DNA of 64,000 nucleotides from Dictyostelium firmibasis (GCA_036169595.1 CM069769.1:2080001-2144000); one strand, 5' to 3'. Counted from the stretch's first letter, positions 1 to 16,141 are shown. Program-made: numbers and translations. The notes: generated by a model not told the origin, from the letters alone.

Positions 1-366
1 GAAAATAATAATAACAATAACAATAATAATAATAATAATAATATAAACACCACCACAAATAATACAACTACAAAAGTAAATACAATAATAAATAATATAA
101 CTCCAAATGCAAATACAAACAAAATTACAATCAATAATAGTAATGGTTTAAATAGTATGGCTGCTGATAATCAAAATCACATTCTTTTAACAGTAAATAA
201 GAAAAAGATGTGTTTTGGTTGTAAGTATCCAGTAAATAATGCTAATGGTAGTAATAATAATAATATTGGTGCTAGCCATTTATCAACTCTTAAATGCTCA
301 AAATGTCATTTACATTATTGTGAACCATGCTTCAATATGGCCCATAACAATATAAATAATAATTAA
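1..366 (+). CDS. 3' end of a zinc-finger protein gene (5' part outside window)
   Basis: The reading frame is open from base 1 to the TAA ending at 366, so this is the C-terminal part (about 121 residues) of a longer protein. The first half is Asn/Thr-rich low complexity. The last 50 residues hold four Cys pairs or singles in a C4-like pattern: CFGC, then after a 20-residue Asn-rich spacer CSKC, followed by YCEPC. This resembles the C-terminal zinc module of Ssl1/TFIIH p44-type proteins or a RING-like finger, but the final CPGC-type pair of Ssl1 is absent because the protein ends soon after. The family therefore stays open. The zinc ligands are seen; the binding role is inferred. It lies in tandem, 296 bp upstream of elp6. 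Confidence 0.7.
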   Translation, partial: ENNNNNNNNNNNNNINTTTNNTTTKVNTIINNITPNANTNKITINNSNGLNSMAADNQNHILLTVNKKKMCFGCKYPVNNANGSNNNNIGASHLSTLKCSKCHLHYCEPCFNMAHNNINNN

Positions 367-662
367 ATAATTTTTTTAATAAAAACTATATCCAACTTTT
401 TTCTTTTTTTTTCTAAATGCAAAAAAAATTTTTTATTTCTTTATGTTTGCCCACTTTTTTTTTTTTTTTTGCCAAAAAATTACAATTTAATTTTACCATT
501 TCGTTATTTATTTATTTTAATTTTTTTTTTTATTTATTTTTTTTTTTGATAAAATTTCGCGAAAATTGCTTTTTTTAATTTTTTTTTTTTTATTTTTTTT
601 TTTTATTTTTTTTTAATATTTTTATTTTAAAATATATTGAAATAAATAAAATTTCAAAGGAA

Positions 663-1754
663 ATGGATTTATTTAGTCATTTGAATTGGTATAGTGGTGA
701 TTTTATGAATGAAGATGGTGAACCAATCAAAAGTATACCAAGTGGTAAATTAATATTAGTTTCTGATACATTGGAATCAGAGGGTTCATTTTTAATTCAC
801 TATTTTTTACAATCAATTTTTAAAGCTACCTCAACAAATAATAGTAGTAATAGTAATAGTAGTTCAATTACACAACAACAACAACAACAAACAAGTAATA
901 ATGTAGTTGGTGGCGGTGGTGGTGCATGTTTATTAGGATTAAATCAAAGTTTATACAATTATTTTAATGTTGGTAGAAAATTGGGATATAATTTAACTAC
1001 TGAGCATAATAAAGGTAACTTCACATTTATCAATGGATTATCAACACCTTATAGATGGATAATTGAACAAAGACTACAACAATTAGAGGATCAAGGTATT
1101 GATGAAGAGCCACCATTAGATTCAATCTCTCAAGGTTTCAATCCATTTCCGACTATTCATTTAATTGACAATAAGAATATCTCATCTTCTTCCTCTTCCT
1201 CTGGCAAAAATAAAAACAATAATAATGAATTAAAAGATATTTTATTTAAAATCTATAATGAATTTATAAATGATCATAAAAAGAGACTAAAGAACAATAA
1301 AACTTTATTTATTATTGATGGTTTGAATTTATTAGAGAGTCATTATTCTACAAATCCAAGCGGTTCAAATATGGACATTATAAACTTTTTACAATATTGT
1401 CACAATTACATCAAAGAGAATTCAACAACTTGTAGTATGGTTATCCTTTATCATAGTGATTGTGATGAGGATTCAAAATTCTTTAATTTACTTCAATATG
1501 AATCTGATTTAACAATTAATATAACTGGTTTAAAATCTGGTTATTCAAAAGATATTGATGGCCAAGTATGTTCTTTTTTTTTTTTAGTTAATCAAAATTT
1601 TCATTATTTACCAACACATCTCTTTTTTTTTTTTTAGTTGAATTTTATACAAAAAGATGAAAAAAACAATACATTTTCAAGAGTTAATCCAATTCATTAT
1701 CAAGCATTAGATAATTCCATTAGATTCTTTTCAATGGGCTCAAGAATTCAATAA
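663..1754 (+). CDS. elp6: Elongator complex protein 6 (Elp6), two exons
   Basis: Exons are 663-1565 and 1638-1754, giving 339 residues. Elp6 is a RecA-like subunit of the Elp4-5-6 ring of Elongator, which supports wobble-uridine modification of tRNA in the cytoplasm. The N terminus follows the family: a short start (MDLFSHLNW), then SGKLILVSD, EGSFLIHYFL, and a LLGLNQSLYNYFNVGRKLG segment matching the conserved second strand/helix of Elp6 (human: FVALIQSFSHYSIVGQKLG). There is no Walker A lysine, as usual for Elp6. A Ser/Gln insert (about residues 58-80) and a Ser/Asn insert (about 178-190) are Dictyostelium-style. The intron starts GTATGT. Of two poly-T/AG acceptors only the second (AG at 1636-1637) keeps a C-terminal tail ending in ALDNSIRFFSMGSRIQ. 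Confidence 0.85.
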
Positions 1755-1876
1755 AAATAAATGTTTTTTTCAATTTATTTCTTTAACTATACAACACATC
1801 AATCTACAACTTCTTTGGTTAAAAAAAAAAAAGAAAAATATAAAATAAAATTAAAAAAAAAATTATTATATGACAT

Positions 1877-1999
1877 TAGGAAATAAAAAATGTTAAAATA
1901 ATCCTTAACATTTTATTTCCTAACTTTGTAATGGGTTTGCTGAAGAGTTTAACATTACTTCCACAGTGTCGTATATAATATTACAAAGCTAAACCCATT
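1877..1999. repeat. Two consecutive inverted repeats (hairpin-forming)
   Basis: The first inverted repeat pairs 1877-1896 with 1905-1922 (TAGGAAAT... against ...ATTTCCTA), with two extra A in the left arm and an 8-base loop. Immediately after it, a stretch near 1926-1943 (CTTTGTAATGGGTTTGCT) has its complement in two shuffled pieces at about 1979-1999 (ATTACAAAG, then CTAAACCCATTAC). It could be a degenerate transposon end or a small structured RNA; no reading frame is evident. Confidence 0.4.
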
Positions 2000-2015
2000 A
2001 CGGAGTCAAATACTA

Positions 2016-2140
2016 TTTTTTTTTTTAAAAATTGGATATTACAGTTTAAGCTGTTTCTCCTCGGGAATAAGACCCGATATATTAGTTTTAGTTTTACAGT
2101 CTTGATTGAAGTTTTGTGTTAATGTAGTGAGTTGGTGGTT
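2016..2140 (-). repeat. Repeat R2, copy 1: 3' end of a poly(A) retroelement
   Basis: Read on the minus strand, this is about 110 bases ending in a small hairpin (ACAG, loop, CTGT), then AATATCCAATT and an A-run (the T-run at 2016-2026). A second copy lies at 2480-2595 and a very short one at 16349-16414. The short copy has target-site duplications, which shows that the family retrotransposes. The parent element is not identified; a TRE-type non-LTR element or a SINE depending on one is an inference. Confidence 0.6.
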
Positions 2141-2144
2141 ATTG

Positions 2145-2249
2145 TTATATATATTTTTTACAAGAAATTGTGATAATAGTAGTATTACCATTCCTTCTAC
2201 CATTACCTGCATAATAAGATAATCTCAATTCTAAAGAACAATTTAGTCA
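2145..2249 (-). pseudogene. Short coding-like remnant next to repeat R2
   Basis: The minus-strand frame reads LNCSLELRLSYYAGNGRRNG and continues to a stop at 2145. Its amino-acid composition is richer than the surrounding A+T spacer would give by chance. It sits directly upstream (minus strand) of R2 copy 1, so it may be the 3' end of the ORF of the element that supplies R2. The family is not recognised. Confidence 0.25.
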
Positions 2250-2479
2250 CAACTGCTTGTATGTTAAGAAACTTTTAATCTGTTATACAGAGACAACACC
2301 ATTTCAAATTAGAATTAGGTATTCAAAGAAAAATTTTATGTTTTTTACAATTTTTTTTATAGGTAATTGGTATTTTATGATCTGTATTCCCTAAGTTGAA
2401 TTTTATCGAATAGTTTTCTTAAAATTAACGATCTTTTTTTTTTTTTTTATTTTTTCAAATTATATAAATTAACGATCGA

Positions 2480-2595
2480 TTTTTTTTTTAAATTGGATAT
2501 TACATTTTAAGCTGTTTCTCTTCGGGGATAGAACCCGGATTTATTTGTTTTATTTTATTTACAGTCTCAATTAAAAATTTGTTTAATGTGATGAG
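2480..2595 (-). repeat. Repeat R2, copy 2
   Basis: Same order of elements as R2 copy 1 with roughly four-fifths identity by eye. In minus-strand sense it runs from a CTCATCACATTAAAC start to AATATCCAATTT and an A-run (T-run 2480-2489). Its 5' edge directly abuts the poly(A) tail of the short interspersed repeat copy at 2609-2740. Confidence 0.6.
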
Positions 2596-2608
2596 TTTTT
2601 TTTTTTTT

Positions 2609-2740
2609 AATAACCTCATCCAATTGGATGTGTTCGAATCTAGTTTTTATTTACTAATTATTTTAATTTAAATTTTTTTCTGTGACCACATTAATTCGTG
2701 GTATGACAAAAACTTGAACCAAGGCCATGGAGGCTGTGTT
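2609..2740 (-). repeat. tRNA-derived SINE-like repeat, copy a (head-truncated)
   Basis: Minus-strand copy of the family defined by the full-length copy at 2850-3015. The tail motif (AACCTCATCCAATTGGATG on +), the A+T linker, the CCACG/CGTGG hairpin and the B-box-like block are present. The A-box head is missing, and the copy ends in a TAAAATATAG-type junction at 2741-2756. Confidence 0.75.
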
Positions 2741-2764
2741 AAAATATAAAATATAGTTTTTTTT

Positions 2765-2832
2765 AATAACCTCATCCAATTGGATGTGTTCGAATCATGT
2801 TTTTATTTATTAATTATTTTATTTTAATATAG
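2765..2832 (-). repeat. SINE-like repeat, copy b (tail only)
   Basis: Only the tail palindrome block and the A+T linker are present, then the sequence stops at a TTAATATAG junction resembling those of the neighbouring copies. This is the pattern of a strongly 5'-truncated retroposed copy. Confidence 0.7.
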
Positions 2833-2849
2833 TTTTTTTTTTTTTTTTT

Positions 2850-3015
2850 AATAACCTCATCCAATTGGATGTGTTCGAATCTTGTTTTTATTTATTAATT
2901 ATTTTAATTTAAAGTTTTTTTTTCTGTGACCACGTTAATTCGTGGTATGACCAAGACTTGAACCAAGGCCATGGAGGCTGTGTTATTCAGTGTGAAACCA
3001 CTATACTAAGCCCCC
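2850..3015 (-). repeat. SINE-like repeat, copy c (full length, about 166 bp)
   Basis: In minus-strand sense the unit has these parts in order: GGGGGCTTAG-TATAGTGG head with an A-box-like motif; CACTGAATAACACAGCCTCC; a B-box-like GGTTCAAGTCTTGGTC; a hairpin CCACG-AATTAA-CGTGG; a short A-run and an A+T linker; AGATTCGAACAC followed by the palindrome CATCCAATTGGATG; GAGGTTATT; and a poly(A) tail (T-run before 2850). Internal Pol III promoter-like boxes plus poly(A) define a tRNA-derived SINE-like unit. Other copies lie at 15945-16717 and 47234-47379. Confidence 0.8.
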
Positions 3016-3040
3016 ACTCCATTTTGCATCTTTTTTTTTT

Positions 3041-3127
3041 AATAACCTCATCCAATTGGATGTGTTCGAATCTAGTTTTTATTTATTAATTATTTTAATT
3101 TAAAATTTTTTTTTTTCTGTGACCACC
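3041..3127 (-). repeat. SINE-like repeat, copy d (head-truncated), 45 bp upstream of tRNA-Glu
   Basis: Tail palindrome, A+T linker and the first part of the hairpin (TGTGACCACC on +) are present, after which the copy stops at TAAAATATAG. The truncated 5' side faces the tRNA-Glu gene starting at 3172, and the poly(A) side faces away. Confidence 0.75.
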
Positions 3128-3171
3128 TAAAATATAGTTTGTAGCAGTTTGAAAAAAGAAATTCATATCAA

Positions 3172-3243
3172 TCCTCATTGGTGTAGTCGGTAACACTCTA
3201 GTCTTTCACACTGGTACCTCGGGTTCGATTCCCGAATGGGGAG
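3172..3243 (+). tRNA. tRNA-Glu (anticodon UUC)
   Basis: This 72-nt cloverleaf folds by inspection. The acceptor is TCCTCAT/ATGGGGA with a G discriminator, the D stem GTGT/ACAC, the anticodon stem CTAGT/ACTGG with loop CTTTCAC (anticodon TTC), and the T arm TCGGG/CCCGA with loop TTCGATT. No CCA is encoded and there is no intron. A TTTT terminator begins at 3245. The sequence is identical to the minus-strand gene at 15825-15896. Confidence 0.97.
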
Positions 3244-3272
3244 CTTTTGAATCTTGAAATTCAGTTGTCACG

Positions 3273-3283
3273 GGTTCGATTCT
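3273..3283 (+). promoter_or_regulatory. External B-box-like motif, 30 bp downstream of tRNA-Glu
   Basis: GGTTCGATTCT lies outside the tRNA on the same strand. External B boxes downstream of Dictyostelium tRNA genes have been described as TFIIIC-binding sites; function here is inferred from motif and spacing. Confidence 0.6.
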
Positions 3284-3322
3284 CGGAGAGGGGTACCTTA
3301 AAAATGTAAAGTTGCATTTTCC

Positions 3323-3420
3323 GGGGGGCTTAGCGTAGTGGTTCCACGCTGAATCACAAGCCTCCGTGGTCAAGACCTTGGGATCGAGTCTAGGTCATAC
3401 CACGAAGTAACGTGGTCATA
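3323..3420 (+). repeat. SINE-like repeat, diverged copy without tail
   Basis: A plus-strand head: GGGGGGCTTAGCGTAGTGG, a B-box-like block (GGATCGAGTCTAGGTC) and the CCACG/CGTGG hairpin. No A+T linker, palindrome or poly(A) follows. It shares GCGTAGTGG, CGCTGAATCAC and CGAAGTAACG variants with the next copy, so the two form a subfamily located downstream of tRNA-Glu. Confidence 0.65.
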
Positions 3421-3437
3421 ATTAAACCCTCATTATT

Positions 3438-3530
3438 GGAGGCTATACGTAGTGGTTCTGCGCTGAATCACACAGTCTCCGTGGCCTTGGTTCGAGCCTT
3501 AGGTCAGACCACGAAGTAACGTGGTCATAA
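3438..3530 (+). repeat. SINE-like repeat, second diverged tail-less copy
   Basis: Begins GGAGGCTATACGTAGTGG and carries a nearly perfect B box (GGTTCGAGCCT) and the CCACG/CGTGG hairpin, then ends without a tail. Same subfamily as the copy at 3323-3420. Confidence 0.6.
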
Positions 3531-3671
3531 ATAACACACCTCATAATCAACCGGAAAAAAGCTCGACTTCCAAAAAAACAACAAAAAAAAAAAAAAAAAA
3601 AAAAAAAAAAACATGGTGATTAGAAATTCTAATCCCAATAATATTAAAAAAAAAAAAAAAAAAAAAGTTGC

Positions 3672-3830
3672 ATTTATTATGGGTTCCTAGGACCCCAAAG
3701 AAATGATTCCAAAGAAGAAACCATTACTTTAACTGTTTGCAATCTAAGCGGCCAGACTCTAGAAGTAGTTGATGAAACTTCATTCCACCATATAATTTTC
3801 CAATTATCACCCACTTTTAGTTTTGATTAA
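3672..3830 (+). pseudogene. Coding-like fragment, about 52 codons, unrecognised
   Basis: The frame reads GFLGPQRNDSKEETITLTVC and continues NLSGQTLEVVDETSF before a stop at 3828-3830. Composition and alternating hydrophobic residues look like a beta-rich protein C terminus rather than spacer. No start codon or promoter-like context is visible; an A-run of about 40 bases lies just upstream. Either the end of a retroposed or decayed gene, or chance. Not recognised. Confidence 0.3.
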
Positions 3831-4048
3831 ATCCCAATTTCTTTGTAACAAATAGATTATCATGGAAAAAAAATAAAATATTTTTTGTTCGTGTGATCTT
3901 TTAAGTCTCAATTTGTCCTTAAAAAAATCTTTTCAAAAGAATCTTTTTTTGGAACAGAAAATGGAAATATTGGAGTTATATATTTTTTTAAAAAACGGAG
4001 TATTTATTTTTTTTGGAAGAAAATTTCTTTTGTAAGTTTTTATTTTTT

Positions 4049-13024
<8,976 letters not shown>

Positions 13025-13585
13025 TTTTTTTTTTTTTTAATATTTTTTTTGTATTTTTTTTTATATTAATTATTTTATATTTATTTATAATAAATATTTC
13101 TTTTTTAAATTAGAAATTTCATTGACAAAAAAATATAAAAAAAAATAAAAAAAAAAAGTAAAAATAAAAAATTGGGTGAAAAAGAAAAAAATAAAAAATG
13201 ATTGTGAAAAAAATAAAAAAAAAAAATAAAAAAAATGAAAAAAATAAAAAATTAAAATCAAAAAAACAAGATCATATAATCCTTTTAAATAAAAAAAAGA
13301 TTTTTTATTGAACTTCATTTTTTTATTAAAAAAAAAATTTTATAAAATTCAAATTTATTAATATTAGTTTATGCAGTAACACAATTAATTTAATGAGTTT
13401 TTCGGTTTTTCCAAAAAACTTGAGAAAAACAAAAAAAATAAAAATAAAAAAAAAAAACTTCGGCTTCAAAATGAAAAATAAAATAAAATTTCATTTTTCT
13501 TTATACTTTTTATTCATTTGTTTTATTTGTTTCTTTGAGACCCTGTCTCATCAAAAATTTGAAAGGACAATTTAATACGAATAGT

Positions 13586-13587
<2 letters not shown>
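13025..13587. other. A+T-rich spacer: promoter side of the giant gene
   Basis: T- and A-runs with little else. A short perfect hairpin, GAGAC-CCT-GTCTC, lies near 13538-13550. Frames through the region are low-complexity Phe/Lys strings and are not credible genes. The giant gene's minus-strand promoter must lie here. Confidence 0.6.
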
Positions 13588-13619
<32 letters not shown>

Positions 13620-13664
13620 TTTTAAAAGACCATTTATATCTATTTATTATAACACTTTGAAAAT

Positions 13665-14133
13665 TTAATATTTAACAGATTCTAAACCATCTTTGAAGTA
13701 TAAAAAGATTGGGTCGGTTTCACCTGGTTTGTAGTACATTAAAGCGACGTGACCATCAGCATCCATATTTTCACCAGTGTAGAATTTGTATTCGTCGAAT
13801 TTACCGAGGACACTTTTAACGAAATCAGTGGCGTCTTTTTTGAAGTCAGCAACACGACCTGGGTTTGATTCTTCGAGTTTGGCCATGAGATCCTTCATGT
13901 AGGCTTTGATGTAACCAGTGTATGATTTTTTATCGAATGAGGTTTCGACAAGTCTCAAAGCATTGACAATGTTGATAACTTGTTGGACACCAGCAGCATC
14001 AACACCTTCATCTTCTTCGGTTTCCTCTGCAGCAGCATTAGCACCAGTGTTAACTTTAACATCTAAATCGATGGTGACCATTTTAGCTTGAACTTCAAAG
14101 ATTAAACCATTGAAGATTTCTAATAGAATACCA

Positions 14134-14138
<5 letters not shown>
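13665..14138 (-). CDS. TCTP homologue lacking the N-terminal part
   Basis: From the first ATG (14081) the product is 138 residues. The same frame is open and TCTP-like up to 14138 (SYGILLEIFNGLIFEVQAKM), where an A-run replaces the family's first strands. Recognisable TCTP features are the acidic loop (EETEEDEG), NALRLVETSF, YIKAYMKDLMAKLEE, FYTGENMDADGHVALMYYKP and the terminal IFLYFKDGLESVKY. Full TCTP is about 170 residues; roughly 20 residues of the beta core are absent before the homology starts. Codon use (GCC, GTC, ACC) is less A+T-biased than its neighbours, as in highly expressed genes. TCTP binds calcium, tubulin and small GTPase regulators in other species. Whether this copy is expressed or is a retropseudogene is open; it may be what is annotated as a second, shorter TCTP gene in Dictyostelium. 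Confidence 0.75.
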
Positions 14139-14165
<27 letters not shown>

Positions 14166-14170
<5 letters not shown>

Positions 14171-15783
14171 TAATGATTATTGTAAGACCTTAGTCTCAAC
14201 AATAATAAAGTTTATTTATTTATTTGGTTTTTATTTTTTTTTTATATGATTTTTAAGTGATTGTTATTTTCTCTATGAAATTTTATTTTATATGAAAAAG
14301 TCTACCATCACATTATTAGGAAGTGATTTTCTAAGGATACAGTATTTGATTGCTATTCTTTTTTTGATTTTTTTCATTTTACTGTAATATGAGTTTTTAT
14401 CGCAAAAGATTTCTGGATCTTTGGCTGCTGATAGCTTGTAGTCTTTTAATAGTTTAATATATTCTAGTGATGCTAGTTTGTGCCATTTGTTTGATAACAA
14501 TTCAAAATCCAAATTGGTATCTTGAAGCGCTTTGTCACCATAAATTTGATTACAAATCCATATCCATATGTGATGCATGACTAATGCTATTACATTGTTG
14601 TATGCAAAGGGTCTGTATAAATCATAATTAACGGCTTTGTAGCACCAGGTGAAGTATTGTTTGTGGAATCTGTCTATTCCGTAGTCAGGGTTCACTTCGC
14701 TATCGGTCGGAACATTGTTTGGGAGTTTTGGAAATATTCTGATAAGAGTTTTTCCATTTTCATTAACTCTGTTTACCGTCCAATTTAAGAGTCTACCTGT
14801 TGTTACAAAGATGAAGTTTTTTAGTTTATTGACATTAATGAAGTTTTTTGTTTTTGGGCAATCAAAGAATAAATGTCCGTATGGATCAATAGACATATTG
14901 GTATTGCACATTGGGCATGGTTTTTCGTGAAGGTAATTAAGTGGGAGGCATCTCGAATGAAATCTAAACATTGTATTTTTAGTTTTGGGATCCTTGATGT
15001 TTAGTATGTTTGTGAAAAGAAGATTGTAGTTATATCCTCTCATATAAAGGTTGTCTTGAAGAAAGGTTTTTGGAATCTTTTCTTCTTTGGTGTCGATCTC
15101 TTTGTACCATTCGGATAGTGATAAAGGTTGACCTATTTGATTTTTGATTGAAACAGCGAATCGGAAAATTCCTCTTTTAGATCTGCTCCTGTTCCAATCT
15201 TCTAGGTTGTTTTTTAGAAATTGTGATGTAATTTTATTTGTCGTTAATTGAAAGTTCCAACTTTTATGAGTTGCTGAGGATATTGAATTGCTTTCTTGTG
15301 CATGAATAAATTGATTGATTATCCATAGTCTTTGGGCTTTTTGTCTTTGTTCGATGTCCCATATGTTCCATCCGCCTTGTTCCATTGGATATTTTGATCT
15401 TTTTGCGCTCATGAGGTTTATAACATTGAAGCCAGTAGAGTTTTTATAGTTTGAGGCCGATAGAAACCACTCTACTATTTTGTTTATTTGTTTTATTTCA
15501 TCTTCATTATATTTTTCTATGTATGAAAAGTAGGTTAATTTGGATAATGCGAAGGCCTTGAGAATGCTTGTTTTCGTTTTTACTGTGGTCCCGGTCGTTT
15601 TCCAGAGTAGGAGGGAAGCGCGAATTGATCTGAGAATTTCTGGCATTTTCCTATGGATACCATTCTTTGTGAAAAAATATCCAAGGTATCTTTCTGGATT
15701 GGTAGATTCTGGAATCTCTATTCCATTGTAGTTAGTATTTCCCAGAACTATCGAGGCCGACTTATCCAGATTTAGTTAGGATA
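14166..15783 (-). mobile_element. 5'-truncated non-LTR retrotransposon (TRE type), ORF2 C-terminal half and 3' UTR
   Basis: The frame is open from about 15775 to the stop at 14288, about 495 codons with no break. It begins inside the reverse transcriptase at LNLDKSASIVLG, the segment after the YADD motif in LINE RTs, followed by ERYLGYFFTKNG and the thumb region. A zinc-binding motif of the zf-RVT type (CPMCNTNMSIDPYGHLFFDC) lies near the middle. The 3' UTR of about 120 bases ends in a small hairpin (AGAC/GTCT) and an A-run. TRE elements are non-LTR elements that insert near tRNA genes; TRE3 types insert downstream, as here (about 42-50 bp past the 3' end of tRNA-Glu). The subfamily assignment is inference. 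5' truncation is typical of LINE insertion. Confidence 0.8.
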
Positions 15784-15794
15784 GGAGTCGAACC
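15784..15794 (-). promoter_or_regulatory. External B-box-like motif, 31 bp downstream of tRNA-Glu (minus)
   Basis: GGTTCGACTCC on the minus strand. The LINE fragment begins within about 10 bp of it, consistent with targeting via a TFIIIC-bound site. Confidence 0.6.
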
Positions 15795-15824
15795 AGTGAC
15801 CATTTATTCCATGATTTAAAAAAG

Positions 15825-15896
15825 CTCCCCATTCGGGAATCGAACCCGAGGTACCAGTGTGAAAGACTAGAGTGTTACCGACTACACCAATGAGGA
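15825..15896 (-). tRNA. tRNA-Glu (anticodon UUC)
   Basis: Identical over 72 nt to the plus-strand gene at 3172-3243, with the same cloverleaf and TTC anticodon. No intron or encoded CCA. A T6 terminator follows on the minus strand (15823-15818). The flanks of the two genes are not similar, so this is not a simple recent segmental duplication. Confidence 0.97.
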
Positions 15897-15944
15897 ATAT
15901 TGTGATTTTTTAATTTAAATGCAGTATTTTTATATACTAAAAGG

Positions 15945-16119
15945 TGGGGGGCTTAGCATAGTGGTTTCACACTGAATAACACAGCCTCCATGGCCTGGGT
16001 TCAAGTCTTGGTCATACCACGAATTAACGTGGTCACAGAAAAAAAAAAAAAACTTTAAATTAAAATAATTAATAAATAAAAACAAGATTCGAACACATCC
16101 AATTGGATGAGGTTATTAA
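15945..16119 (+). repeat. SINE-like repeat, copy e (full length), 48 bp upstream of tRNA-Glu
   Basis: Complete unit: GGGGGGCTTAGCATAGTGG head, B-box-like block, CCACG/CGTGG hairpin, A-run, A+T linker, AGATTCGAACAC plus the CATCCAATTGGATG palindrome, GAGGTTATT and an A-tail. It points away from the minus-strand tRNA-Glu. TATACTAAAAG-type sequence flanks both ends (15934-15943 and 16131-16141). Confidence 0.8.
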
Positions 16120-16141
16120 AAAAAAAAAAATATACTAAAAG

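Larger units (their letters stand above)
13588..15783 (-). mobile_element. Composite retroinsertion: truncated LINE + poly(A) + truncated TCTP copy + poly(A)
   Basis: In minus-strand order: external B box of tRNA-Glu (15794-15784); a LINE ORF2 segment opening abruptly within the reverse transcriptase; the LINE 3' untranslated region; an A-run (14165-14139); TCTP coding sequence starting abruptly mid-protein at 14138; the TCTP stop and about 47 bases of 3' UTR; and a second A-run (13617-13588). Both parts are 5'-truncated, same-sense and poly(A)-tailed. A reverse transcriptase that began on TCTP mRNA and switched to LINE RNA would give this order. No clear target-site duplication is visible. 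Confidence 0.6.

Noticed and set aside
2600-3130. Possibility that the short repeats are LTRs or a CRISPR-like array
   Set aside because: Units are oriented poly(A)-tailed copies of different lengths with no regular spacers and no TG...CA ends; the genome is eukaryotic.
3244-3290. A second tRNA directly behind tRNA-Glu, suggested by GGGTTCGATTC
   Set aside because: Only a B-box-like motif is present; no acceptor, D or anticodon arms can be folded.
13085-13575. Small Phe- or Lys-rich frames (77 and 60 codons) between the giant gene and the TCTP copy
   Set aside because: Composition equals translated A/T runs; no conserved segment.
15540-15731. Plus-strand 63-codon frame within the LINE fragment
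   Set aside because: Antisense to the recognisable reverse-transcriptase frame.
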